DNA of 64,000 nucleotides from Agapanthus africanus. Its lineage: Eukaryota > Streptophyta > Magnoliopsida > Asparagales > Amaryllidaceae. The position numbers and the translations under genes are program-made. The stretch lies in assembly GCA_030015575.1 (NCBI GenBank), contig CM057344.1:590496410-590560409 (forward strand), given 5' to 3'. Positions 47,742 to 60,751 of this stretch are shown here, piece after piece. Position 1 is the stretch's first letter. Every line of letters starts with the position of its first letter. The notes beneath the pieces were generated by a model. It saw nothing but the letters and a program-made list of their open reading frames with translations. It ran no database searches and was not told where the DNA came from.

Positions 47742-49357
47742 ATAGTATACATGTGCTCATTGGGTTATGAGTTACACTGGACGGACTTACCGGGAATATG
47801 CTAGATGGTATTATACCTATTGTCAGATAGCAGTTCTCAGGTGACATGAGTACAGATTACTCTGTCGACCTGAGATCGTCATTTTTCTCGTATGAGTTTC
47901 CACTGTGCTTTGATTACTACCCTATTACGATTCAAAGGAGTCGTGCAAACAGGTTTTAGTTGGGTACAGTCCTGAGCCACACGGAGGGAGTGAGCGGATC
48001 GTCAGGGATTCATCTCTCCCGGTATTAGGGGTAGATGTTGTGCTATGCACGGGTGGCCATCACCAGAAATCTTTGGCCAAGGTGGATGAGAATTACTGAT
48101 TTGGATTAGTAGTTTCTCAGAGGGTGATGGGCATCACACCGACACGAAATATCGCATTATTAGGGGTCTGATTTTATTCACCTCTTAGACCCGGTATGCG
48201 ATATTGTTAGAAGAACTGACCGAACTGTATGGAGATTGTCATAGACAGGCTCAGTAGGGGTACGGATGAGTTTGCTCGTCGACTTTCCTTTCGTTCAATA
48301 CTTGGGTAGCCGTTACATACAGCTAGTGCCGCTGACGTGCTTATGGTTAAACCCATTGCCAGCGTATGACGAGTCTTTAGAGTCTCACACAGAGAGTTTT
48401 CCCAGTTCAGGAAAAATGATATAATGACAGTATATTGATACGTGAAGGGTTCTAATTAGGTATGTGTGCTAGACACACGGACTTTAATTGGGCGAAAAAT
48501 AATACCAGCCGGCTTAGTATTAAGCCGGATTATTAAATCAAGTTTTGATTTAATAATTTACACATATATATTTCGATATGTATATTCTAGTATTATGTTC
48601 GTATTATGTTCATTGTATTTTTCTATCTCTTGAGTATTCATATTTTGATACGAATACGGGCATGTATTTACGGGGACGTATTCTTGTATTTATACAAGAT
48701 ACTTCTAGAAAAAGGACACCTCATTTCTAGGAATTTCTTTTTGAAGAAATTGTGAAATGAGGTGGAGGAGAGAAATGGTGGAGGCTATGGGCAAATGAAT
48801 TGTTAATTCATTTGCTCATACTATTCAAACAGTTGCATTTTAAAATGGTGATATTCTTTTAACAAAAGAAAATGAGCATGCTTGAATTGGTAATATGATT
48901 TTCATTCAACCATTTTGCCTCTCTCTCTTCCCTGGATCCTTCTTCTTCTTCTTCATTATCTTCAACCCTCTCATGAGTTGAGAATTATGAAGATAAAAGA
49001 GAAAGAAAAATACTAGAGCATTCACACACATCACTACGCATCCTAGATTAGCATCCTAGGATCCTTAGTTACTTCATTGATGAGGTTGAAATTTGAACTT
49101 GGTTCTCTCGGGTGGATTATCTTCGGCGAAAGAAGACTAACTTGCAAGCACGATCCGGAACTCTTGAAAGTATGCTAGAATCCAACCCAATTGGAGCAAA
49201 TGAAAACACTACAAAGGTTGTGATTTCAATCTTGTTGTTTTTCTAGTTTAAGTGTTTGGTGTAGATTCTTGGGGTTTAGTTTCTAGTGCCATCAAAAATT
49301 TTGTATTTGGATTCCGTATTGGCCGCGGGTTAGCGACGAGAGCACTAGGAACTTTCA
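47742..49357 (+). repeat. 3' LTR of copy Y, start missing
   Basis: It starts atagtatacatgtgctc and ends gaactttca, matching 38540-40141 throughout. The palindrome is at 48530-48556. No primer site follows, as expected of a 3' LTR. Confidence 0.85.
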
Positions 49358-49611
49358 AAAATATTTATCACGCCTTTTGGAAAAGATTTAAGAAGATTTT
49401 CTTTTGAAATTTAGCTTGTGTCGATCATAGACAAGTGGAAAATAGTGAGGCTATAGCTCATTTGAAAACCCCTTTTATTATACATCGATTTGAAAATAAT
49501 ATTCAGGCACTGTCTCTTGGACCAGTCCTGTTTGGTTACTATAAAGCATAATCCATCTCATTCTGTGCAGGGTATCTATATCGATCCCTCACATATATCC
49601 ATAATATATCC

Positions 49612-49727
49612 ATATATCCACAGAAGACATCTTGTGTCAACTGGCCTCAATCACTCATGGATTGATCATATATATCCACAGAAGACATCTTGTGTCAACT
49701 GGCCTCAATCACTCATGGATTGATCAC
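49612..49727. repeat. 58-bp tandem duplication
   Basis: Two adjacent, nearly identical units start atatatccacagaagaca at 49612 and 49670. Confidence 0.95.
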
Positions 49728-50397
49728 ACTTTAATACTCTTTCATATATATATATATATATTCTCTTTCATATATTATCAATCTTTTAGAATTGATATCA
49801 TATCATATCCATAATAATAAATCTCTTTTAATTCATACCCTTCTAGTCTGTGTGAGATAAATATAGCACATGCAGGTATCAATTTACAGCACAAACCAGT
49901 ATAATAATCATAGCGCGAACGGAATTAATAAGCTAGCACAAACTAATAAGATAAACCAAGCACGAACTATTAACACAAGCATTGCATAACAATGAAATAA
50001 ACATAACGTGAATGAATAACATGAAAAGTAAGTGTAGCATAAATGAATATAGTAAATAGATAAATACATTCGAATACCCATATATATTTTAAAGCAGCAT
50101 GAAATGTTGTTTTGAAATTAAGGAAGCTGTGATGTTTTAAAATATATATACATTATTTTGAAATCCAAATAGCATATCCTTTATATTATAGCTTTTAAAT
50201 CAAGAAACAAATCGTTATTTTAGAAAATGGGTAAAGCCTTATATCTTCAAAAATCTTCCAATAGGGATAGAATAATAAGACTATTAAAGTCAATATAATA
50301 AAAGACCGTATCCGGCTCAACATCATCTTCTAATCCAGTACGAAATATCCCTTTGTATGATAACAACCTAATATTTCATTTAATAATATCAATAATA

Positions 50398-50690
50398 GTC
50401 GGTACGGACATTTAGTCTACGTACCCGAACACATAGTTTAAATAGTATGGACATCAAGTCTACGTACACACACATCAATAGAATATTATTAGTACGGACA
50501 TCTAGTCACGTACGCACATAGTGACTGGTGCGGACATCCCGTCAACGACTCGCTCAACGATCGATACGGATATTAAGTCACGTACACGCACATCGACTGG
50601 TACGGGCCTCCGGTCACGTACTCATCTAACAATCAGTACGGATATCTAGTCACATACGCCCACATAACATAAATCATACTATAATATCAA
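50398..50690. repeat. Degenerate array of tacggacat...gtcacgtacgcacat units
   Basis: At least six units share (g)gtacggacatctagtc followed by (a)cgtac(g)cacat, at irregular spacing of about 40-65 bp. Two successive units differ in length, so it is an eroded array. Confidence 0.65.
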
Positions 50691-50861
50691 TCCTACTATA
50701 ATGTTAATCGTACTATGATATGTAAGTATGGTAAGTTCTATGTGGTATGGCAGTACTAATGATGTGTAGTGTAGCATGCGAGTCTGTGATTGTACAATGT
50801 TCGCTCGAGAGCATGTCGTGTGTTAATAAGGTTAAGGGTCAAATATCGGATATGTCGGTTA

Positions 50862-52580
50862 TGTTGACAAGATAGCACGATTTTATTCTCAAGTTATAAA
50901 AATACCGCAAGTGTACGGTGCGTTGTAGCAATCCGGCAAGTACGGGTCGATCCACAGGGAATGGATATCACGACGTTCGTTTTGAGTTAGAAACAAATGA
51001 GTTGAATTTGGTTAGGTCACGTTTTTATAAAAAGAATACGATGTAATAGGGAAAAGTGATATTTACGGGATACTTAAACTAAGGTTTGGTAAATTGACTT
51101 GTGGTATTACCTCCAACTCTCATTCTTGATTCGACGGACATTTCTAGTTTCTACTTGAAATTGAAAAGCATGCCGTATCTAAACCAATTAGAACGAATCG
51201 TTTAAGATACGATATCAAGTCGGAACAAATAGAAACTACAAAATGCAAGGAATTTAGATGAAATGAGGATGAAACAAACTAAATTTGGTTAGCAAGTATA
51301 GGACATATGCATTTGTGACTACATGTCCTATCTAGCTATATCACTCCACTTAGTTAAATTTAACCTTCCTTTCTACTTCAATCTCAATGTAACATAAATG
51401 ATATGTAAAGAAAGAATAGAATATGTGTTAAAAGTTGATTTGTAACCATTGAAAACAACATATCCTATCAAGCAATAACACAATAAGTTGTAAATATTAA
51501 GGGATGAAATTCATTAAGTGCAAAAGAATCAAGAATGAGGGGTTGGAAGGCAAGCCATTCATCAACTTACCTCACTATTGCCTAAGTAAGTGAACTACTC
51601 ACACATCATAGTAAAGAAAGTAAAAATAAACAAACAACACATGAGTAAAAAACAAGAAAGAGTAAAAACAAGAGTGCAAAAAACCAATTGACAAAATGAA
51701 GTTTTATTGAAGTTGCAATCCAAGTACAAGCTAATGAGTTCAAATACCTAAATTTGACCTTGCAAGCTCACAAGAGAAGTTGCAAGATAAGAGAAAGGTA
51801 AAGAACTCAAACAATCACTAGAGCTACAAGATACATCAATTGATTTTCAAAATATGGAAATGTACATGGTCCCTTTCTCTCAAGATGATCTGCTATTTAT
51901 AGACATTGTAAAAATAAAAGTTGAATATAAAAATGAGTTGATGTGACTAAGATAAGTGCTCCGAAGAAAATTGGCATCATTTGGAGAAGTTGGGGCCGCA
52001 AATTGTGGCTATTTGTAATAAATCGGCAGCCAAGAAGAAGGTGGTAGAGCCCGTCTTGGTTGTGTGATCTCCTGAATACTCCACCATCTCACTGTATTTG
52101 CAATTTCTTCTAATTATCATCTGGGTGAAATCTGGAGTTTTGGAGGGAAAATGTTTAGCTTTGAATCCATCACATCAATACTTTACAAATCACTCATCAC
52201 ATAAGACACTTGCATGCCTACTTGCTCCACTTGCACAACTTGAGTTCATGCCTCATCATGGCAGCCCACTATGGTTCATACACCAAAATACTTGTGCTCA
52301 CACTTATAATTTATTATTGTGACATGTTGGACCAAATTAGATAAAATGTTGTGCACACTTGTTTTGTTGCAAAATCTTCATGAATACTGATCGGTTTTCC
52401 ATCCCGATTGCAGTGTCGGCTCACAAATGTCGTATCCGTGCATTTTGAGTGTGTTTCCAGTGTTTTTTCATGAATACCTGTATCCTGTACTTATTGAGCT
52501 AACACGGATTAATAGTACCGATATATCACAAAAATGATAACGAATAAGCGGTATTGAAATACAGTTTTTTGTGATGAACA
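50862..52580 (-). repeat. 3' LTR of the Athila-like element (about 1.72 kb)
   Basis: On the minus strand it starts TGTTCATCACAAAAAAC after the polypurine tract and ends near TCAACA at 50862. Near its end it carries the block with cgcaagtgtacgg and gtcgatccacaggga (plus 50905-50962), which is typical of Athila LTRs. The outer end is set by the TG/CA rule and could shift by some bases. Confidence 0.75.
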
Positions 52581-52593
52581 AATACCCCCAAAC
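52581..52593 (-). other. Polypurine tract of the Athila-like element
   Basis: The minus strand reads GTTTGGGGGTATT directly before the LTR start TGTTC. Confidence 0.8.
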
Positions 52594-54136
52594 TTACATT
52601 TTGCCCGTCCCAAGCAAAACAAAATCCTAACCTCATTTTCGCAGGGAACGCGATTCCACTGAGCCTGTGTAACAAGCCGTTTAATCTCTAGGTGTCTCTA
52701 GTAGGAGGAGATTTGTCTCCTGAGGGTTTTCAGCGGATTACACCCACAAAATCCCATCAAGCTGGTTTCGTGAGGTAACTGTCATTTCTAATTCTAAAGT
52801 TTAGTATCAAAGTTTAGAAGTTTTATTATTCAAAGTCAGAAACATCGAACCCTTATTTTTTCACTCCCCACTTCTTATTTAACCTAAGATCCTATACGTC
52901 TTTATGCGCTCGTGCGAGTAGCGTTGTTACGTTTCAAAAACTTCAATTTAGAGTTTTCATGTCACAAATATGGACCATGCAAAACTTCAGAAGGATCACA
53001 CGAGTTTGTTTAAGACTTGAGTTTTTCTTAAGTTTCATTCTCCAACTTGGTTTCAAATCAGAATTTCTATCATCTTTAACAGAATACTAAACTTTATTCT
53101 TCACTCTACCTATCACCTGATTTTGTATCATACACACCCTTATGAACGTGCAATAGTCTTTATCTTTATATCTCCGTTAAAAAATATTTTTATGGTAAAA
53201 CTCGTCTTATTCCAAGATTATTCTCACATAAAGAACCGTGAGGAATTTTAACTCAAAGAGAACACTTACATGACTTTGTTTTAAATTGGACTTTCTAGGT
53301 TTTTTAGCGAGCTTTAGGCCAATGCACCCAAACCAGATGGTTTTAGAGTATTAGGTGTGAAGACACCTCGGCGGACTTAATTGCCCAAGTCACCTAGGCC
53401 CTGAAACAAAAATACTTATTTTTTATGTGAAAACCTCAAAGTAATGCGAACGGAGATACAATTGATATTTCTTTTCATTTTTAAGATTAAAGACGTGTTT
53501 GTGTAGATTGGGTGTGTAATCACTCAAGGATCAAGATGGGTTATTTTTCAGACTTAGTCTCTATTACAGCTTCAATAATACCCTTTCATATCCACTTTAC
53601 TTTATGAACTATTCTTGATATTATTCATTTCAAATCAAACCTGTTTGATCCTAAAGAAGTTTATCAATTTTCAAAATTTTTAAGATATATCAAACTCGTC
53701 ATCTAATTCTCAAAACTCACGATACGTGTATTGTGATGTAAAAGCTACAGTTAAATTCAAAGAAGAGTTATCTTTTTGGGTTTTTAATTTCTAAAAATAA
53801 GATCTAGTTTTTCAATCTTATCAAACCAAACCGTCGATATTTTAAATCTAAGTTTTCCACCATCCAACTTGATGATAAAGTTTTTATGATTTTGAAAAAA
53901 TTTCAAACTTTTGTGGTTTTTTGGATTTTTGTATATACAAAAAGAAAGGGAAATTTTAACAACTAATTTTTTTTCATTTTTCATTTTTTTGTACAATAAG
54001 TAAAATGCAGTACAAAAGCAAATATGCAATGCAAATTACATGAAAACAAAGGAAAAATACAGGAAATGAAAGTGCGGAAATGCATGGAATATGCAAATGC
54101 AACTACATGTTGTATACATGAAAACACCTCATCCAA
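52594..54136 (-). other. Untranslated region between the two purine motifs of the Athila-like element
   Basis: About 1.5 kb, AT-rich, with many homopolymer runs. A minus ORF of 81 codons (54029-53784), rich in K, F and N, looks like chance. Nothing else is seen. Confidence 0.6.
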
Positions 54137-54150
54137 ATACCCCCAAACTT
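54137..54150 (-). other. Second purine motif (internal) of the Athila-like element
   Basis: The minus strand reads AAGTTTGGGGGTATTT, almost the same as the tract next to the LTR, 1.55 kb before it. Confidence 0.7.
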
Positions 54151-54329
54151 GAATTGGGCAATGTCCTCATTGTCGTTGTGATTTTCCTTTCCCCTTCTTA
54201 CTACCACTTGCTTCTTATTGTGCTGCTTGCTGCGCTGCTTCAAGCCTATCAAGTTGCGCCAGCATCTTTTGCTGCTTCTTTATCATGTGGCGGGTGTTTC
54301 AAAAAGTCAGCGCTGCAAGTCCTATTCAT

Positions 54330-55140
54330 TGTCTGGTTCTGGTTCATTTAGAAGCACCTCCGTAGGGTCTTCTAGTCTGGGATGCTCACTGGGATCCTCT
54401 CTAGTCCAATTCTGCTACTCGTAGTAGCTGCCTGTGTATCCTTGTTAGATTCTCTCTCTCTCTCAGCTGTCCAATGTGGGTAAGAGGAAGCAAACCCGTC
54501 GAACTCTTCCCTAGTCATGTAGTATTTGCAAATCTGAGTGACTAGGACCAGAAGCAAGGGTTTCTTCTGAGTAACCCCTTCTATTATCATGCTAAACAGT
54601 TGAGTCACAACACAAAAATGATGGTCTTTCTCCATTAAGCAATGGGCGATATGCCCCACACCAGCCGGGAATGAAGAAATGCGACTAATACCTCTGATAT
54701 TGCAGTTTACCCATCAGCAAACTGCAAGCACATTCTTATATATCTGTGCGGGGTTTAGCCCCGCATCTTTTAGCTCAACAAAGTCTCCTAATAATGATCG
54801 ATACACAGTGAGTTCTTGCGGTTGCTGATTTCCTGGCCTTATCAGGATGTTAGTGACTCTCGAGATGGATCGAGTCGAAAAAATTTCTTCTCCCTCGAAA
54901 GTAAAATTCTACGTATCCCATACCCGGCTCACCATTTCTCAACGCGTCGTAAAAATCAACAACCAATTCCTTAATAGAAAAGATATCCTCACTGCCATAG
55001 ATCAGAAATTCCTACCCCATCCGACAAATTTCATCGTAAAAGTACTCGCCATATGTTTCATCGGGAAAAAGCATCTAAGAAATTCTTCTCGCACTCAAAT
55101 GCAACCATCGCAGAAACAGAAAAAATCGCATTAAGAATTT
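54330..55140 (-). pseudogene. Env-like or accessory ORF of the Athila-like element, decayed
   Basis: The region between pol and the 3' untranslated part. The clearest frame, 54659-54372, reads MGHIAHCLMEKDHHF and onward; upstream, with stops and frame changes, come segments such as YRSLLGDFVELKDAG and RNPAQ-like sequence near 54810-54730. The general look matches the region after pol in Athila elements that is variously described as env-like or as a putative plant transposon protein domain. No signal peptide or membrane segment is clear. The identification is tentative. Confidence 0.45.
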
Positions 55141-55539
55141 AACAGAGAATGGAACAATCTTACAGTGGGAGAAAATTCGTCATTAACAGAGACGATCGGA
55201 CCGCCAGATGCAGCTCAGGCAAATTTTTCGGCGGTCGTGGGTGGGAGTTAGGGCTAAATCTAGGGGGTGAGGGTCGGGGAGGAAGAAAGGATGTTGAGGT
55301 TTTGGGAAAAAATCAGAATGAGGGTTCGGGTGTGGTGGGGAGTGTTTTTAATGGAACTTTTCAAATAAGCCCCCATATAAAAAGTAATTAAAAACAAGTG
55401 ATTACACAAGAATTTTACAAAAAAACCCAAAAAATAGACAAAACTTATATTTACAAGAGGCTGGGATGTGATTAATCGTTATAACGCGGTTCATGTAAGA
55501 ACATGAGCTCCCCCGATTCTGCTGGCATTTTTAAAATGG

Positions 55540-56654
55540 CTTCAGATGCTAGCCATTGACTTTAAACGTATTGCCAGAGTGCGGATCTTCGATATTGACT
55601 GCACCATGCGGAAAAATGGTGTGCACAAGAAATTGACTTATCCATCGAGACTTCAATTTTCCTGAAAACAGCTAAAGTCGGGAATCGTACAGCAGAACCT
55701 TCTGTCCCACAGTGAAAGTTTTCCGGAGAATCGCCCTATCATGAAAGACCTTCGTCTTTTTATTATAGAGTTTGACGTTCTCATACACATCATTGCGTAT
55801 CTCGTCGAGCTCATTCAGTTGAAGTTTTCTTGCCTTACCGGCCTTTTCCAGGTCAAAATTGAGCTATTTAATTCTCCAGAATGCATGGTGTTCTAGTTCA
55901 ACAGGCAAATGACATCCTTTTCCAAAGATGAGTCGGTATGGAGATATACCTAAATTCGTCTTGAAGGCGGTGCAGAAAAACCAAAGCGTGTCATTCAACT
56001 TCAACGATCAGTCCTTACGGTTGTGGCTGACAGTTATCTCCAGGATTTGTTTTATCTGTCTATTTGAGACTTCAACCTGGCCATAATTCTGAGGATGGTA
56101 GGGCGTTGCCAGTTTGTGGCTTATGGAGTATTTCTTCATCTGCGATTCAAAAGATCGGTTGCAAAAGTGTGTTCCGTTATCGCTGATAATAGTGCGAGGT
56201 GTGCTGAACTGAGAAAAAATGTTTTCTTTCAAGAATTTCATGACAACCTTGTTGTCATTGGTTCTATAAGGCACTGTCTCCACCCACTTGGACACGTAGT
56301 CCACAGCCAACAAGATGTACAAGTTCCCGAAAGAGTTAGGGAACGGCCCCATGAAATCGATTATCTAGACATCAAAAATCTCTACAACCAAAATGGAATT
56401 TAGGAGCATCTGATTTCATTTTCCAATCTTTCTCATGTGCTGACATCGGCTAAAAGTTTTGCAATACTCGAAAGCATCCTTGAAAAGCATCTGCGAGTAA
56501 AATCCGTATTGCAAAACTTTCTCAGCTGTCTTTGTGGGTCCAAAATGGCCCCATAAGCTTGGTTATGACAGAATGACAACACACTTCTCGTTTCAGAGCT
56601 GGAAACGCATCTTCTAATGATCTGGTCATGACAATACTTGAATAGATAAGGCTC
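55540..56654 (-). pseudogene. Integrase part of Athila-like pol, broken
   Basis: The minus strand from 56654 encodes YLFKYCHDQIIRRCV, then a frameshifted zinc-finger stretch (CH near 56560, CKTFSRCQHMRKIGK near 56470-56425), then the catalytic core at 56352-56008 with IISDNGTHF (D58) and YGQVEVSNR (E94), separated by the canonical 35 residues. The first catalytic Asp lies just upstream in IDFMGP. The core is followed by an in-frame stop and a readable C-terminal part ([24 protein letters not shown]) to about 55560. Several stops make it non-functional. The adjoining upstream part of pol lies at 60752-60947. Confidence 0.85.
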
Positions 56655-59043
56655 TGTAACATTTTAGAAATATAAAATATTATTTTTGGAATTTAATATT
56701 AAAATAATATATTTCGCGAAAACTTTTCGATTTTTGAATTTGGAGTTTTCGTAAAATGGTATAAATATATACCAATATTTGGGAAATAATTGGAGATTTA
56801 AAATGATTTATTCATTTAAAAATATATTTATCGGATTTGGGCATTTTTATAATTAATTATATGCAAGTTTAAATTAAACTCGATTAGTGCACTGCTAATC
56901 ACGAGGATACCAAATCCGTATTCTTGATTAACCATGGCTAGTGCACCATGTCATGTTGCAATTTGGTTACATGTTGTATTAGTGTGTTTGTTGATATTTG
57001 GTTTTAAAAGAGAAAAGAAAAAGAAAAAGAAAAGTGAAGATATGGGATGATAATTGATGAGAGAGAAATGGGAGGGGACCACATGATGGCATGGGATCAT
57101 GCCATGAGAGAGAATGAGAGAGAGAGAAGGGGGTATGGCTCCACCTTGACCATTTCTCATTATTTCCTCTCTTCACCATTTTCCACTTCGTTCTTCACCT
57201 CATCTTCTTCATCTCCTTCCTCATGCTTCCTCCACCTCCTCTACCTCATGAAAACACCTAGAAATCTTCACCAAAACCTTATGCCACCTTCATTAAAAAT
57301 GATCCCCACCTCTTCCTAAACCCTTTGGACCTTGCAAGTTTGGATTTTGGAGACTTTGAGAAGCTAGGGTTTTTCTTGAGTTGTATCCATGAGGTATAAC
57401 TCCACATCCCATCTTGTAATTAGTTTCTTAGATTTCTAGCTTAGTTTAGAGTTTGATTAAGTGTGGATTTGTGATCTTAGAAATTTCCAAGTTGAGGTTT
57501 AGTGGGAAACTTGACTTGTAATTGGTAAATTGAGGTGTAGTGAGTGTTTGCAAACCATTAGTGATGTTTTACTGGCCAAGAACAGAGATTAAAACCGATA
57601 CACGAACTTAGGATTTACCCCGTGTCGGTTTTATGAAGTTAGGTTGGCCTACAGGGAATCTGGTGCTATCTGGGATGTTTCTGAGATAAACAAATAAGTC
57701 TATTAACCTAGCTAAACCCCTAGAAACCCACCACCAAAATAGGAACCCAAATATCCTCTGTACGGCCGGCGAGATTGGATTTTGGGGCATCGTCGCCGGA
57801 TTTCTAGTGGGGTATGGTGTTGTGTTTTTGGCTGTAGCTTGCTTACCCTATAAACCATTCCCTATATTTGCTTGTTTAGTCCCAATTAACCTGAGATGAA
57901 ATCTGGGAGTGATTTCCTATGTTGCTGAATTTGGTATTTTCGATTTATGAACTTGGGTTTTGGTATTTGATATTGTATTGGGTCATTGGATGTTTGTACG
58001 TCAACGACGAGGGTTGTTTGGTTGTTTTTGCATACGTAGGCTATAGGTTCTAACCTATGAGCGCACCATGTGCCGTATTGGTTTTCGGACATGATTTTAA
58101 TAGTATTACGACTGTGTATTTATTGTAGGTACCTTCGCATGGATTTTCGAGACGATGGAGCACATCGACTTTGGCTTAGCGAGAAGATTGCAGGTGAGTA
58201 GATTTATATCTACGGGGGAAGTTGGGTGGATGGCGTATAGCACCCCCGCAAATTTATAAATGGAAACCAATATATATAGAATATGGTTGGAGAAACTATG
58301 TGAGAAATTTATGGATATGGTTAAAAAAGTTAGTAGGCGATGCGATGAGATGATACGAGCGGATACGATTGATATAAGATATGAAAAATATGTATAAAGA
58401 TATGATATGAGATCGATGAATATGACAAGATTAAGATACATGTGTTATGAGATCGGTAAAATAAGATAAATGTATATAAGATTACTTGATGTGAGATATT
58501 TATATAATTATGATAATAATGAGTGATATGCCTTACGAGACTTAGATCCGTACCCTCATTGTTGTATAGGTCGATAGAATCCCTATTTTGTTTGTTGTCG
58601 ATGTAGTGGTTTACCGTACGCGATGTTTTACCGGATGATTGATCCATACCCTTGACTAAAGGATGTCGTACGATAGATTATACCGTACATGATGTTGTGA
58701 GGCTGGATTCCGATTGATAGATTCACGACTTGGATATGTTATAGATATTTAATCCCTGTCTACATCGCTTAGTTTAGCCTTTATGTAGATGTTAGATTAG
58801 ATACGTATACCTTATGGTATTGCGCTCACGATTTACTTTCAGCTACATTCATGATATTCTCATTGCTTTACATATACCTGTGCTAGTACACCTACACAAT
58901 TATCGATGATGCGTATGTTACACTTACACAGATTTGCCGGCTCACACACTTTCAACATCGATAATTGCTATGTCACTTACACAGTAGAATTGCTATATCA
59001 TGCTATTACTCTTAATTGTTCAGTACTGTCACATGACTCGTTG

Positions 59044-59170
59044 GCATGATATATTGCTATGCTCACATCATTATGCTATGTTGCATGATATACTTGCTAT
59101 GCTCACATCATTATGCTATGTCGCATGATATACTTGATATGCTCACATTTCTATTCTATGTTTGCATACA
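59044..59170 (+). repeat. 40-bp tandem repeat inside solo LTR T, about 3 units
   Basis: gctcacat recurs at 59061, 59101 and 59141, each preceded by gcatgatata. Confidence 0.85.
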
Positions 59171-59530
59171 TCATGCTTTATGATTATACGCATTGAGATG
59201 TTGTTTTCATGAGATTCTGGATTTGAGAACCGTGGTTATATTTCAAAGGAAATTATATATTGTTTTAAAAACCCGGTTTCTCTTGATATGATGTTTCGAG
59301 GCGTCCACCATGAGTTTTCTCGGTACTGAGATTGGTATGTGAAACCCGATTTGAGGAGATGGATGATCTGTTTGCGGGTTCATGGTGGACCCGGTATGGT
59401 ACCCCGAGACAAGAAAGGTATGTTGTGCAGTAGACGATGGGCCTAGCAGAGGGACTACTACCTACCGGTGATAGTATTTGGGCTCGGCAGTTATCCGGAG
59501 GATACCGACCGGAGTCGTGAGATGGATATG

Positions 59531-59584
59531 GGCCGATCCGGACTGACGGAGCCCGTAGGCCGATCCGGACTGACGGAGCCCGAG
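59531..59584 (+). repeat. 27-bp tandem duplication inside solo LTR T
   Basis: ggccgatccggactgacgga starts at 59531 and 59558. Confidence 0.9.
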
Positions 59585-59620
59585 ATATGAGGATTTACGT
59601 GTCGATGTTGGACACGGGTT

Positions 59621-59938
59621 TCATGATGTTTCGAGTGTCAATGTTGGACACTCAGGTTCTATGATTTTAATGTGTCGTTGATGAACACACGTTGATTGAT
59701 ATCCTCATATTTACATGCATATGCTTTCATGATGTTTCGAGTGTTGATGTTGGAAGCTCAGGTTCCATGATTTTGATGTGTCGTTGATGGACACACGTTG
59801 ATTGATATCCTCATATTTACATCCATATGCTTTCATGATGTTTCGAGTGTTGATGTTGGACGCTCAGGTTCTATGAAGTTGTTGTGTCATTGATGGACAC
59901 GTGGATGATATCCACATGCATACAGGCATTGATTATTG
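59621..59938 (+). repeat. 106-bp tandem repeat inside solo LTR T, about 3 units
   Basis: tcatgatgtttcgagtg starts at 59621, 59727 and 59833. Each unit also holds two shorter related blocks with gttgatg(t)tggac and gtcgttgatggacac. Confidence 0.9.
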
Positions 59939-60751
59939 TTGGCATATATGCAGACACGGTCACCCTAGATATCATAGTATTACCTTCATGATATAGCTGA
60001 CCTAGGAAATCGTTGTTTTATTCGATTTATACCTGCTGATGTTTTCTACTCACGAGTTGGCAACTCACCCCCGTTGTGCCACAGTTCTTGCAGGCTTGAC
60101 CGCATGGATCAGTAGCGGTATCGCTGGCACACAGCTTGCATTCGGGTGATTTGCTATGGTAGGTGGGACATATTGGATCGTGCCCACTCTTGTATTATTA
60201 TTCTTGTTGTATCTAGTCAACTCCATCAATCAGAAACTAGTATTTGTATAATTAGTAAGACTTAGAAAGATTTGTGCTTGCGAGACTTAGAGTGACGGAT
60301 TATATGTTTGCTATTGGGGGATTTGATGTCTTACTTCTTTACATTATCCTTTTGTGTCGATCTTCGCCGTTGGGCGTCGTATACATATATTTCTGACTTG
60401 CGTGGTTGTGATTCCGCCAATTGGCGAAGAGCTAGCTCCCGTTTGGGGATGCCTTTATTGTTATCATGTATATGGGGTTTTGGATCAAAATATACAAGGG
60501 AGCTACTGCCCAATTTTTAATAAGACGAAACATATTTTTCAACTAGTATAATCCACTTGTATTTTCATATTCCATTATCTATGCATTTAAGAAAACGTTT
60601 GATTTCATCATACCTTTATTTCAAAACTTCACCTCTTTTATTTTCTTTAAAAGGTTTATATTTCTGGGCTTCGTTTTACTTAATTTACGTTACGCCTTTA
60701 GACGTTGCGTGATTTAAGTGCCGGTCACGAACTAAATTTCGGGTCATGACA

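Larger units (their letters stand above)
38539..49357 (+). mobile_element. Copia copy Y, both LTRs lacking their first part
   Basis: The parts in order are a 5' LTR part (38539-40141), primer site, leader with a MITE insertion, decayed gag-pol up to 45449, copia E inserted there, and a 3' LTR part (47742-49357). Its LTR type is closest to X. Both LTRs begin at the same place, about 390 bp inside a full LTR judged by X. At the left this is where gypsy G inserted; at the right it is the junction with E. Confidence 0.8.
49358..50861. other. AT-rich non-coding stretch with two repeat arrays
   Basis: I see no gene. It holds a 58-bp direct duplication (49612-49727), a short TA run near 49745-49762, and a degenerate array of tacggacat-type units (50398-50690). 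It may be the old insertion site of the Athila element or part of an unrecognised older repeat. Confidence 0.5.
56655..60751 (+). mobile_element. Solo LTR T, Tekay/Del chromovirus type, with target duplication GGCTC
   Basis: The 4,097-bp unit begins TGTAACATTTTAG and ends CGGGTCATGACA. GGCTC stands directly before (56650-56654) and after it (60752-60756). When the unit is removed, the Athila pol frame joins (DEP across the junction). TGTAAC starts and GGGTCGTGACA-like ends are typical of Tekay/Del LTRs, which can reach this length. There is no internal coding region, so it is best explained as a solo LTR left by LTR-LTR recombination. Short ORFs in it are not supported as genes. Confidence 0.85.

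Noticed and set aside
57047..58650. Several ORFs of 60-111 codons inside solo LTR T
   Set aside because: Low-complexity or AT-rich content, no domains, and located within an LTR.
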